A stretch of 11,335 nucleotides of DNA from an uncultured Collinsella sp. (GTDB lineage Bacteria > Actinomycetota > Coriobacteriia > Coriobacteriales > Coriobacteriaceae), in contig CALFDJ010000012.1 of NCBI GenBank assembly GCA_937950325.1, positions 1-11,335 of the forward strand, written 5' to 3'. A program made the position numbers and the translations under genes. Below are positions 4,184-11,335 of the stretch, one piece after another (positions within the stretch are counted from its first letter, which is position 1; every line of letters begins with the position of its first letter). The notes under the pieces were generated by a model. That model saw only the letters and a program-made list of their open reading frames with translations, ran no database searches and was not told the origin of the DNA.

Positions 4184-7014
4184 TGGCTGCCAAACTCATC
4201 GATCTTTCCTTTACGCTCAACGGCCGCAAGGTCAAGGTGCAGATTGCCCCCGACACCATGCTCTTTGCGCTTCTGCGCGAGCAGGGCTGCGCGTCGGTGC
4301 GCTGCGCCTGCGAAACCACCAACTGCGGCCTGTGCACGGTGTGGCTCGACGGCGACCCGGTGCTGAGCTGCTCGGTTCCTGCCGCCCGCGTTGAGGGCCA
4401 CACCATCACCACGCTCGAGGGCCTCAAGGCCGAGTCCGAGGCGCTCGCCCGCGCAATGGCTGCCGAAGGCGCCGAGCAATGCGGTTTTTGCGCCCCCGGC
4501 CTCATCATGAACGTGCTGGCGCTCGCCCGCGCCGCCAAGGAGGACCCGAGCCTCGTCGCCACGCGCGAGGAGCTCTCGCGCCAGCTCGCCGGCAACCTGT
4601 GCCGTTGCAGCGGCTACGAGAGCCAGCTGCGCGCCATCGTCCGCTTCCTCAACGAGTCCGGCGTGCAGGTGGGCTTCGAGATGCCCGAGCTGCCGGTCAA
4701 CGACACCAGCTGCGACGGCGTCACTTACAAGCAGATTACCCACAAGCAGCCCAAGAAGGACTCGAAGGCTCTGCTCGAGGGCCGTCCCGTCTACACGGGC
4801 GACATGGTGCCCGCCGGCGCGCTCATTGTTAAGCTCAAGCGCAGCCCCTATGCGCGCGCCAAGATCCGCTCCATCGACACCTCGCGTGCGTTGAAGGTGC
4901 CCGGCGTCGTGGGCGTCTACACCTACGAGGACGTGCCCAAGCGCCGCTTTACCATCGCCGGCCAGAGCTATCCGCAGCCGAGTCCCTACGACCGTCTGAT
5001 CCTCGAGAACCTCGTGCGCTACCAAAACGAGGAAGTGGCGATTGTCGCCGCCGAGACCGAGGAGGCCGCCGACAAGGCACTCAAGCTCATCAAGGTCGAC
5101 TACGAGGTACTCGAGCCGCTGCTCGACTTTACCCAGGCACTCGATAACGACATCGTGGTCCACCCCGAGGGCGACGTGACCTTTATGTTCCCGCAGGGCG
5201 GCGACGTTGCTCGCAACCTGGTGTGCAGCGGTACCAGCGATTATGGCGACCTGGACGAGGCCTTCGCCCAGAGCGACATCGTCTTTGAGCGCACCTACAC
5301 CAGCCAGGCCACGCAGACCGCGCCCATGGAGACCTTCCGTGCCTTCGCGACGACCGACGCGTTCGGCCGCATCTCGGTGACCACCTCTACGCAGGTGCCC
5401 TTCCACGTGCGCCGTATGGTCGCACAGTCGCTCGATATCCCTCAGTCGCAGGTGCAGGTCATTAAGCCGCGCATCGGCGGCGGCTTTGGCTCAAAGCAGA
5501 CGGGCTGCTGCGAGATCTTCGTGGCGTTCGTCACCCAGCAGACCGGTCGTCCGAGCTACTGCTGCTACACCCGCGAGGAGACCATCACCGCGGGCAACTC
5601 GCGCCATCAGATGCAGATGACCGTCAAGCTGGGCGCCATGAACGACGGCACCATCACGGCCATCGACCTGCATACGCTGTCCAACGCCGGCGCCTATGGC
5701 GAGCATGCCACCACGACGATCGGCCTTTCGGGCCACAAAAGCCTGCCCATCTACAACCACGTGAAGGCGAGCCGCTTTAGCTGGGACGCCGTCTACACCA
5801 ATACCAACCGCGGCGGCGCGTATCGCGGCTACGGTGCCACCCAGGGCCAGTTTGCCGTGGAGAGTGCCGTCAACGAGCTCGCCGACATGCTGCACATGGA
5901 TCCCGCCGACCTGCGCCTTAAGAACATCGTGCGCGAGGGCGAGATCATGCCGCAGTACTACAACGAGAAGCTCAACGCCTGTGCGCTCGACCGCTGCCTG
6001 CTGCGCGCGATGGACATGATCGGCTGGCGTGACAAGCCGCTGGCCGTGGACCTGGGCGACCGCGTGCGCGCCCTGGGCTGCGCGCTCACCATGCAGGGCT
6101 CGGGCATCTCCAACGTGGACATCGCCGGCATCGACATGCGCCTGGAAGAGGACGGCTTTATTACCATCGGCACCGGCGCCACCGATAACGGCATGGGCGT
6201 CGATACAATCCTGGCGCAGATTGCCGCCGAGGAGCTGGGCGTGGAGAGCTCGCTGATCGTTGTGCGCGGCGTGGACACCGACGTATCGCCGTTCGATGCC
6301 GGCTCGTACGCGAGCTCGGGCACGTACGTGACGGGCCTTGCCGCCAAGAATGCCGCGACCGAGCTGCGCGAGAAGATCTGCGCCAAGGCTGCCCGGATGT
6401 GGGATGTGGACGCCGCCGACGTGGTCTTCGATGGCCAGTACGTGCGCCTGTCCGACGAGCGTGCTGCGCGCGAGCAGAACCGCTACCTTACGCTGCGCGA
6501 CTTTGCCAACCTGTGTGTCAAGAACATCGCGGGCGGCGACGCGCTCACCTCGCATGCCTCCGCCTGCCTGCCCGTTTCGCCCCCGCCGTTTATGGCCGGC
6601 ATTGCCGAGGTCGAGGTCGACAAGGCCACCGGCAAGGTGACCGTGGTGGATTACGCCGCTGCCGTTGACTGCGGCACCGTGATCAACGAGGCGCTCGCGC
6701 GCGTCCAGGCCGAGGGCGGCATTGCCCAGGGCATTGGCCACGCGCTCTACGAGATCGTCGAGCACGATGACCGCGGCCGCTTGCGCACCGGCAACTTTAT
6801 GAGCTACAAGCTGCCCACGCGCCTGGATATCGGCAGCATTCGCGTGGCCTTTGAGCCGAGCTTCGAGCCGACGGGTCCGTTTGGTGCCAAGTCGATCGGC
6901 GAGGTCGTCATCAACACGCCTCTCGCCGCCGTTGCCTCGGCCGTGGCGCACGCTACCGGCCATCAGGTTCGCTCGCTGCCGATCACGCCCGAGAAGGCCC
7001 TGCTGGGGGAGTAG
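4183..7014 (+). CDS. Molybdenum hydroxylase, fused [2Fe-2S] and molybdopterin subunit (XdhD-like)
   Basis: This 943-aa protein joins two parts that are separate in many xanthine dehydrogenases. Residues 1-150 carry a plant-type ferredoxin cluster (C43, C48, C51, C63) and a second helical [2Fe-2S] domain (C100, C103, C140, C142). Residues about 195-943 form the hammerhead and molybdopterin domains. Visible active-site residues, by comparison with bovine xanthine oxidase, are Q404 (Q767), GGGFGSKQ at 432-439 with Q439 in place of E802, R548 in GAYRGYG (R880), and the catalytic E907 in GAKSIGE (E1261). The FeS-Mo order and length match E. coli XdhD (956 aa), with the upstream gene as the YgfM counterpart. 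Hydroxylation of a purine or related N-heterocycle is likely, but the substrate is not certain. There is no twin-arginine signal, so it is cytosolic. The sequence cannot show whether it uses the plain, CMP-linked or selenium-modified cofactor. Confidence 0.92.
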   Translation: MAAKLIDLSFTLNGRKVKVQIAPDTMLFALLREQGCASVRCACETTNCGLCTVWLDGDPVLSCSVPAARVEGHTITTLEGLKAESEALARAMAAEGAEQCGFCAPGLIMNVLALARAAKEDPSLVATREELSRQLAGNLCRCSGYESQLRAIVRFLNESGVQVGFEMPELPVNDTSCDGVTYKQITHKQPKKDSKALLEGRPVYTGDMVPAGALIVKLKRSPYARAKIRSIDTSRALKVPGVVGVYTYEDVPKRRFTIAGQSYPQPSPYDRLILENLVRYQNEEVAIVAAETEEAADKALKLIKVDYEVLEPLLDFTQALDNDIVVHPEGDVTFMFPQGGDVARNLVCSGTSDYGDLDEAFAQSDIVFERTYTSQATQTAPMETFRAFATTDAFGRISVTTSTQVPFHVRRMVAQSLDIPQSQVQVIKPRIGGGFGSKQTGCCEIFVAFVTQQTGRPSYCCYTREETITAGNSRHQMQMTVKLGAMNDGTITAIDLHTLSNAGAYGEHATTTIGLSGHKSLPIYNHVKASRFSWDAVYTNTNRGGAYRGYGATQGQFAVESAVNELADMLHMDPADLRLKNIVREGEIMPQYYNEKLNACALDRCLLRAMDMIGWRDKPLAVDLGDRVRALGCALTMQGSGISNVDIAGIDMRLEEDGFITIGTGATDNGMGVDTILAQIAAEELGVESSLIVVRGVDTDVSPFDAGSYASSGTYVTGLAAKNAATELREKICAKAARMWDVDAADVVFDGQYVRLSDERAAREQNRYLTLRDFANLCVKNIAGGDALTSHASACLPVSPPPFMAGIAEVEVDKATGKVTVVDYAAAVDCGTVINEALARVQAEGGIAQGIGHALYEIVEHDDRGRLRTGNFMSYKLPTRLDIGSIRVAFEPSFEPTGPFGAKSIGEVVINTPLAAVASAVAHATGHQVRSLPITPEKALLGE

Positions 7015-7044
7015 CGGGTCAGCGAACAAGTCGTAATGGGCGGG

Positions 7045-7068
7045 GCGGGGCAACTCGTCCCGCTTTTT
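7045..7068 (+). terminator. Terminator of the molybdenum hydroxylase operon
   Basis: GCGGGGC (7045-7051) pairs with GTCCCGC (7057-7063) over 7 bp, one a G-T wobble, with a 5-nt loop. It is followed by TTTTT (7064-7068), 30 nt after the stop codon. Confidence 0.8.
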
Positions 7069-7126
7069 GCACTCGTGGTGAGGTCGTGAGCTTGTAAAAG
7101 GTGTGCGTGCGCTTACCGTTCGTATC

Positions 7127-7135
7127 TGCTATCAT
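7127..7135 (+). promoter_or_regulatory. Extended -10 promoter of tRNA-Leu
   Basis: TG-C-TATCAT (7127-7135) is an extended -10 element with 5 of 6 hexamer matches. It would start transcription about 12 nt before the tRNA. No good -35 hexamer is seen. Confidence 0.5.
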
Positions 7136-7154
7136 TCCTAGTCTGTGCGCTCAT

Positions 7155-7238
7155 GCGGGCGTGGCGGAATTGGTAGACGCGCCAGATTTAGGTTCTGGTG
7201 GGATTCCCGTGAAGGTTCGAGTCCTTTCGCCCGCACCA
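7155..7238 (+). tRNA. tRNA-Leu (anticodon TAG)
   Basis: An 84-nt class II tRNA. The acceptor stem is GCGGGCG (7155-7161) with CGCCCGC (7228-7234), then A and an encoded CCA (7236-7238). The D arm contains the usual GGTAGAC segment. The anticodon stem CCAGA/TCTGG (7182-7186/7194-7198) has loop TTTAGGT and anticodon TAG at 7189-7191, reading CUA and other CUN leucine codons. The long variable region and T loop TTCGAGT (7216-7222) fit tRNA-Leu. Confidence 0.97.
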
Positions 7239-7275
7239 TCGCACCTGCGTCGGCCCTGGCCGTCGCGACACTTTG

Positions 7276-7305
7276 TTGCATAAAGGTACCAGCACCTCAG
7301 ATAAG
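7276..7305 (+). promoter_or_regulatory. Weak putative promoter of tig
   Basis: TTGCAT (7276-7281) and GATAAG (7300-7305) are 18 nt apart. Both match consensus only partly (3 of 6 and 4 of 6). Transcription would begin near 7312, leaving a very short leader before AGGAGG at 7318. Read-through from tRNA-Leu is an alternative, as no convincing terminator separates them. Confidence 0.3.
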
Positions 7306-7329
7306 CTGGGCAGTATGAGGAGGAACGTG

Positions 7330-8628
7330 TTGAACATCACCGCTTCTGACGTCAAGGACGCCAAGCTCACCGCTACGGTCACCATCCCGGTCGCCGACGT
7401 CGACGCCGCGATCAAGAAGGCCTACAAGGACACCGCCAAGAAGTACCGCTTCCCGGGCTTCCGTGCCGGTAAGGCTCCCCGTCCGGTCATCGATTCCGCT
7501 CTTGGCGCCGAGGCTACCCTCGCTCAGGCCACTAACGACCTGATCGCCGCCAACGAGCCCGCCGTCCTCAACGAGCTGGACATCGTCCCCACCAAGAACG
7601 GTGACTACAAGGAGCTTGACCTCGCCAAGGATCACGAGGACTACACCTACACCGTCGAGTTCTCCCTGCGTCCTGCTGCCGAGCTCTCCTCCTTCGACGC
7701 CGTCGAGATCGAGATGCCTCCCGCGGAGGTCACCGAGTCCGAGATCAACAACCAGGTCGAGATGCTCCTCAACTACCGTGCCACTTTCGAGGACGTCGAG
7801 GGTCGCGCCGTCGAGGCTGACGACTATGTGACCGTCGACCTCAAGGCCGTCGAGAACGCCGACAACTTCGCCGCCGAGGGCCGCATGCTCATCGCCGGTA
7901 GCGACAGCAACCCCAAGGAGTTCAACGAGGCCCTGATCGGCGCTAACGTTGACGACGTCAAGACCGTCACCTGGACCGACGAGGTCGAGGAGGGCGAGGA
8001 GGCCGAGACCCACACCGTCGAGGTCACCGTCAAGGGCATCAAGGTCCGCAACACCCCCGAGCTCACCGACGAGCTCGTCAAGTCCGACTTTGGCTTCGAC
8101 AGCATCGATGCTATGCGCGATGCCATCAAGATCGAGATCGAGCAGGACAAGGCTTCCCGCCTCCCGGCCGAGAAGGAGAACCGTTGCGTCTCCGCTCTCG
8201 CCGAGCGCCTGCAGCTCGACGAGATGGACGCCGACTACGAGCAGTCCGTCTTTGAGGAGCTTGGCCAGAACTTCCTGTCCAACCTCGCTGCTCGCGGCAT
8301 GACGCTCGACACCTGGCTGCCCGCTTCCGGCCTGACCATGGAGCAGTTCATCGGCGACCTGCACAAGCAGGCCAACGACGTTGCCCGTGAGTCCCTGGCG
8401 CTCGACGCCCTCGCCCGTGAGCTCAAGATTGAGGTCACCGAGGACGACATCAACGCCGAGTTCGAGAAGGCCGGCGTCAAGGACGTCGAGGCTTCCAAGG
8501 CCGAGTTTATCGCCGATGGCCGCATGCCTGCCGTCCGCGAGTCCATCCGTCGCTCCAAGGCCGTCGACCACCTGGTCGAGAACGCCAAGGTGACTGAGGT
8601 CGACGAGACCGCCAAGGACGCCGAGTAA
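7330..8628 (+). CDS. tig: Trigger factor, ribosome-associated chaperone
   Basis: Trigger factor binds beside the ribosomal exit tunnel and shields nascent chains. From this start it is 432 aa, the family's normal length. It has the ribosome-binding signature GFRAGKAP at residues 43-50, a central FKBP-like region (about 150-245) and a helical C-terminal chaperone region. The start is chosen as TTG 7330: AGGAGG (7318-7323) is 6 nt upstream, and this start places GFR at residues 43-45, exactly as in E. coli. ATG 7315 would overlap the ribosome-binding site and GTG 7327 is too close to it. The C-terminus is acidic. It is followed by clpP and clpX, a conserved order linking folding with proteolysis. 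An intergenic hairpin at 8705-8745 separates it from clpP. Confidence 0.95.
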   Translation: MNITASDVKDAKLTATVTIPVADVDAAIKKAYKDTAKKYRFPGFRAGKAPRPVIDSALGAEATLAQATNDLIAANEPAVLNELDIVPTKNGDYKELDLAKDHEDYTYTVEFSLRPAAELSSFDAVEIEMPPAEVTESEINNQVEMLLNYRATFEDVEGRAVEADDYVTVDLKAVENADNFAAEGRMLIAGSDSNPKEFNEALIGANVDDVKTVTWTDEVEEGEEAETHTVEVTVKGIKVRNTPELTDELVKSDFGFDSIDAMRDAIKIEIEQDKASRLPAEKENRCVSALAERLQLDEMDADYEQSVFEELGQNFLSNLAARGMTLDTWLPASGLTMEQFIGDLHKQANDVARESLALDALARELKIEVTEDDINAEFEKAGVKDVEASKAEFIADGRMPAVRESIRRSKAVDHLVENAKVTEVDETAKDAE

Positions 8629-8680
8629 TTCTCGCCACCTTGCCCGCGAGCGCATGGATGCGCCCGTGATGGGGTAAAGT

Positions 8681-8686
8681 TATAAG
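8681..8686 (+). promoter_or_regulatory. Possible -10 element for clpPX
   Basis: TATAAG (8681-8686) matches the consensus at 5 of 6 positions in the tig-clpP gap. No -35 or TG extension is visible. A short hairpin (8685-8690/8695-8700) overlaps its 3' edge. I see no HspR, CtsR or ClgR site that I can defend. Confidence 0.3.
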
Positions 8687-8704
8687 CCGGTTATCCGGTT
8701 GCTT

Positions 8705-8748
8705 CGTACGGTGCCAGCCAATGCATAGCATGCGGGCACCGTACGTTT
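8705..8748 (+). terminator. Nested hairpin between tig and clpP, possible terminator or leader element
   Basis: A perfect 11-bp stem, CGTACGGTGCC (8705-8715) with GGCACCGTACG (8735-8745), is followed by TTTG. Its 19-nt loop contains a second small stem ATGC/GCAT (8721-8724/8728-8731). It may end tig transcription weakly. If the clpP promoter lies upstream of it, it would be part of the clpPX leader. The short T-run makes terminator status uncertain. Confidence 0.5.
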
Positions 8749-8790
8749 GTCTAGAACCATTATTGGTCCGCAAGAGAAATGGAGATACGT

Positions 8791-9411
8791 ATGATCGCTA
8801 AGTTCGATTCCGCCCTCGTGCCATACGTTATCGAGCAGACGCCGCGCGGCGAGCGCAGCTACGATATCTATTCGCGCCTGCTCAACGACCGCATCATCTT
8901 CTTGGGCGAGGAGATCAACTCCGTCAGCGCCAACCTGGTCGTTGCCCAGTTGCTGCATCTTGAGAGCCAGGATGCCGAGAAGGATATCTCGCTCTACATC
9001 AATTCGCCCGGCGGCGAGGTCTACTCCGGCCTGGCGATTCTGGACACCATGAACTTCATTAAGCCGCAGGTCTCCACCATCTGCGTCGGTATGGCCGCGT
9101 CCATGGCCGCCGTGCTGCTTTCGGCCGGCGCCAAGGGCAAGCGCTTCTGCCTGCCGCACTCCAAGGTCATGATTCACCAGCCCAGCGGCGGTGCCCAGGG
9201 CCAGCAGACCGAGATCGAGATTGTAGCCGAGGAGATCAAGAAGACCCGCCGCGAGCTCAACCAGATCCTGTCCGATGCCTCGGGCCAGCCCATCGAGAAG
9301 GTCCAGGCCGACACCGAGCGCGATAACTACCTGACCGCTGCCGAGGCCCTCGACTACGGCCTGATTGACCGTATCGTCACCTCGCGCGATCTTGCCGCGA
9401 AGGACGCCTAG
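8791..9411 (+). CDS. clpP: ATP-dependent Clp protease proteolytic subunit
   Basis: ClpP is the serine-protease barrel that degrades proteins unfolded and fed in by ClpX or ClpC. From ATG 8791 it is 206 aa, the normal length. The triad is S104 (in GMAASMAA), H129 (in HSKVMIHQP) and D178 (in DTERDNY), with the same spacing as E. coli S97/H122/D171. The N-terminal axial-loop region reads VIEQTPRGERSYD. ATG 8791 is preferred because GGAGA (8781-8785) lies 5 nt upstream; an in-frame ATG at 8779 has only a weak site and would add four residues. clpX begins one base after the stop, so the two are surely co-transcribed. Only one clpP lies here; whether the genome has a second, as many actinobacteria do, cannot be seen. 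Confidence 0.97.
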   Translation: MIAKFDSALVPYVIEQTPRGERSYDIYSRLLNDRIIFLGEEINSVSANLVVAQLLHLESQDAEKDISLYINSPGGEVYSGLAILDTMNFIKPQVSTICVGMAASMAAVLLSAGAKGKRFCLPHSKVMIHQPSGGAQGQQTEIEIVAEEIKKTRRELNQILSDASGQPIEKVQADTERDNYLTAAEALDYGLIDRIVTSRDLAAKDA

Positions 9412-9412
9412 G

Positions 9413-10858
9413 ATGGCAGGTAACATGCAGGACAACTTTGACGAGAACGGCAACCCCATCCGCTGCTCCTTCTGCGGAAAAGAGCAGGGGCAGGTCCGTC
9501 GCCTCGTAAAGGGTCCGACCAACATCTTTATCTGTGACGAGTGCGTCGCCGCCTGCTCCGAGATCCTTGAGGAGTCGCTGGCTTCGGACTTTATGGACGC
9601 TGCCCGCAACGGCAAGCTGCCGGGCTTCCTCAACGACCACGGCCAGGCTGCGTCCCAGCCCGCCGTTGACCCCGAGGCCGAGGGCTTTGAGCTCGAGGAC
9701 GACCGTCAGGTCATCACGCACGTGCCGACGCCGCACGAGATTTATGACGAGCTTTCGGCCTATGTTGTGGGCCAGGAGGACGCCAAGCGCGCCATGTCGG
9801 TTGCCGTGTACAACCACTATCGCCGCGTGATCGAGGGCGGTGCCGCGGTGTCCGCCTTTGACGAGGTATCGGGCATGGGCTCTCAGTTTGACGATGACAT
9901 GGACGAGGTGGAGCTCGCCAAGTCCAATATTTTGCTGCTCGGCCCCACCGGTACCGGTAAGACGCTGCTGGCCCAGACGCTCGCGCGCATCCTCGAGGTG
10001 CCGTTTGCCATCGCCGACGCCACCGCGCTCACCGAGGCTGGCTACGTGGGCGAGGACGTGGAGAACATCCTGCTCAAGCTCATCAACGCCGCCGATGGCG
10101 ACATTGAGCGCGCGCAGGTGGGCATTATCTACGTGGACGAGATCGATAAGATCGCCCGCAAGGCCGAGAATCTCTCCATCACCCGAGATGTTTCGGGCGA
10201 GGGCGTTCAGCAGGCGCTGCTTAAGATTCTTGAGGGCACGGTGGCCAGCGTTCCGCCCACCGGCGGCCGCAAGCATCCCCAGCAGGAGCTGCTGCAGATC
10301 GACACGACCAACATCCTGTTTATCTGCGGCGGTGCCTTTGTGGGTTTGGACAAGATCATCGCCGACCGCGTGGGCAACAAGGGCGTGGGCTTTAACTCCG
10401 AGATCGCCGGCCCCACCTCGGTCGACGAGAACGACCTGCTGCGTCAGGTGCTCCCGCAGGACCTCAACGCTTTTGGCATGATCCCCGAGTTCGTGGGCCG
10501 CATTCCGGTTATCACCTCCTTGAACGAGCTGTCGGAGGAGGATCTCGTCCGCATCCTCGTGGAGCCGAAGAACGCGCTCGTCAAGCAGTACACCCGCATG
10601 TTCGAGTTCGAGGACTCGCGCCTCACCTTCGAGCCTGCAGCCCTTACCGCCATCGCTCACGAGGCGGTGGAGCACGGCACCGGCGCCCGCGGCCTGCGCT
10701 CCATCTGCGAGCGCGTGCTCATGGACGTCATGTACGATTTGCCGGAGCACAACGGAGCCACCACGGTCACGGTGCGCGCGAGCGACATCGCTGGCGAGAC
10801 GCGACCGGAGATCGTCGAGGTCGCCGACGCCACCGCTCAGGTGGCCCTTTCTGCCTAG
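9413..10858 (+). CDS. clpX: ATP-dependent Clp protease ATP-binding subunit ClpX
   Basis: ClpX is a hexameric AAA+ unfoldase that delivers substrates to ClpP. The 481-aa protein has an N-terminal C4 zinc domain (C18, C21, C41, C44), Walker A GPTGTGKT (177-184), Walker B IIYVDEID (238-245), pore loop GYVG (210-213), a second pore loop RKHPQQE, the ClpP-docking loop as VGF (325-327) and a sensor-2 region GARGLRS. It is longer than the roughly 420 aa of E. coli ClpX. The extra length sits in a linker after the zinc domain (about 50-100) and in an acidic insert (about 142-164) just before the Walker A strand. The start at 9413 is supported by AAGGA (9400-9404) 8 nt upstream and lies one base after clpP; ATG 9425 is an alternative. 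Confidence 0.97.
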   Translation: MAGNMQDNFDENGNPIRCSFCGKEQGQVRRLVKGPTNIFICDECVAACSEILEESLASDFMDAARNGKLPGFLNDHGQAASQPAVDPEAEGFELEDDRQVITHVPTPHEIYDELSAYVVGQEDAKRAMSVAVYNHYRRVIEGGAAVSAFDEVSGMGSQFDDDMDEVELAKSNILLLGPTGTGKTLLAQTLARILEVPFAIADATALTEAGYVGEDVENILLKLINAADGDIERAQVGIIYVDEIDKIARKAENLSITRDVSGEGVQQALLKILEGTVASVPPTGGRKHPQQELLQIDTTNILFICGGAFVGLDKIIADRVGNKGVGFNSEIAGPTSVDENDLLRQVLPQDLNAFGMIPEFVGRIPVITSLNELSEEDLVRILVEPKNALVKQYTRMFEFEDSRLTFEPAALTAIAHEAVEHGTGARGLRSICERVLMDVMYDLPEHNGATTVTVRASDIAGETRPEIVEVADATAQVALSA

Positions 10859-10874
10859 GGCAGCGGGCCTTCTG

Positions 10875-10883
10875 TGCGATAAT
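10875..10883 (+). promoter_or_regulatory. Putative extended -10 promoter of valS
   Basis: TG-C-GATAAT (10875-10883) is an extended -10 with 5 of 6 hexamer matches, just after clpX. It lies upstream of the strong hairpin at 10899-10927. A transcript from here would therefore have to pass that hairpin before reaching valS. No promoter between the hairpin and valS is convincing. Confidence 0.4.
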
Positions 10884-10898
10884 CGCCCAAGGCAATCT

Positions 10899-10934
10899 GG
10901 CGGGCGGCCGCGTGCGTGCCGCCCGCCTTGTTTT
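10899..10934 (+). terminator. Strong hairpin between clpX and valS (terminator)
   Basis: A perfect 10-bp GC stem, GGCGGGCGGC (10899-10908) with GCCGCCCGCC (10918-10927), has a 9-nt loop. It is followed by TTGTTTT (10928-10934). It begins 40 nt after the clpX stop and probably ends the clpP-clpX transcript. An attenuator role for valS is possible given the promoter-like element upstream. Confidence 0.8.
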
Positions 10935-10969
10935 ATACCGAGCATTCAGGGAAAGCGAGGGTCAAGGCA

Positions 10970-11335
10970 ATGTCCGAGGACAAGAGGAAGTCCACCGACT
11001 ACGCCGCCATGGAGCGGCCCATCTTCGAGGCGTGGAAGGACGCCGGCTACTTCCAGCGCACGCCGGGCTTCGGCGAGCACGCGGGGGAGTCCTACACCAT
11101 CGTCATCCCGCCTCCGAACATCACCGGCGTGCTGCACATGGGGCACGCGCTGAACGACACCATCCAGGACGCCTGCATCCGCCGCGCCCGCATGCGCGGT
11201 TTCCAAACCCGCTGGATCATCGGCACCGACCACGCCGGCATCTCCACCCAGACCAAGGTGGACAAGCGCCTGGCCGAGCAGGGCATCTCCCGTTTGGAAA
11301 TCGGCCGCGAGGCGTTCATCGAGGAATGCTACAAG
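10970..11335 (+). CDS. valS: Valyl-tRNA synthetase (5' part, truncated by window end)
   Basis: The first 122 residues of a class I aminoacyl-tRNA synthetase that charges tRNA-Val with valine. The frame remains open to the last base, so the gene continues beyond the window. The class I signature is NITGVLHMGHAL with HMGH at 56-59. GTDHAGISTQ (85-94) is the ValRS form of the segment that in IleRS and LeuRS differs. The N-terminus begins MSEDKRKSTDYAAMERPIF. The start ATG has CGAGGG (10956-10961) 8 nt upstream. No T-box specifier structure or antiterminator is recognisable in the short region between clpX and valS. The KMSKS motif and editing domain lie outside the window. Confidence 0.95.
   Translation, partial: MSEDKRKSTDYAAMERPIFEAWKDAGYFQRTPGFGEHAGESYTIVIPPPNITGVLHMGHALNDTIQDACIRRARMRGFQTRWIIGTDHAGISTQTKVDKRLAEQGISRLEIGREAFIEECYK

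Noticed and set aside
4183..7014. In-frame UGA/selenocysteine codon in the molybdenum hydroxylase
   Set aside because: The frame is uninterrupted, with normal Cys ligands, so no Sec codon is needed. Selenium, if used, would be a cofactor ligand.
5491..7053. Long minus-strand open frame opposite the molybdopterin subunit
   Set aside because: Antisense to a clear XdhD-like gene, with codon-bias shadow composition and no family signature.
9377..10945. Long minus-strand open frame opposite clpX
   Set aside because: Antisense shadow of clpX that also runs through the clpX terminator; no domain is recognisable.
10859..10969. T-box riboswitch upstream of valS
   Set aside because: The gap is only about 110 nt and contains no recognisable T-box sequence, specifier loop or antiterminator.

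Overview
All genes in this window lie on the + strand. The DNA is GC-rich with strongly GC-ended codons. Gene content, codon use and protein sequences suggest a gut Coriobacteriia genome, most likely Collinsella or a close relative. That assignment is an inference from sequence style; no search was run.

Region 1 (1-1429) is a selenium/molybdenum cluster. A selenocysteine tRNA (selC, anticodon TCA, 134-230) sits behind an extended -10 promoter. It is followed by mobA, the molybdopterin guanylyltransferase, and 15 bp later by a small Cys-rich DUF3343 protein of the putative Se/S-carrier family. A seleno-molybdoenzyme such as formate dehydrogenase would need these functions, but none is encoded in the window.

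Region 2 (1430-3268) holds gdhA (glutamate dehydrogenase) with a structured leader and a clear terminator. It is flanked by two unexplained palindromic intergenic elements (about 1437-1494 and 3115-3189).

Region 3 (3269-7068) is a two-gene molybdenum-hydroxylase operon: an FAD subunit overlapping by 1 nt a fused [2Fe-2S]/molybdopterin subunit. The layout is like E. coli YgfM/XdhD. The enzyme keeps the catalytic Glu and an Arg of xanthine dehydrogenase, but has Gln where bovine enzyme has Glu802. A terminator follows.

Region 4 (7155-11335) is conserved housekeeping: tRNA-Leu(TAG), trigger factor (tig, probable TTG start), clpP, clpX (1-nt gap) and the 5' part of valS, which runs off the window. 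Tig, ClpP and ClpX form a protein folding and quality-control set.

No CRISPR array, intact insertion sequence or phage gene was seen. The most interesting points are the selC-mobA-DUF3343 linkage, the XdhD-like enzyme and the large intergenic palindromes.
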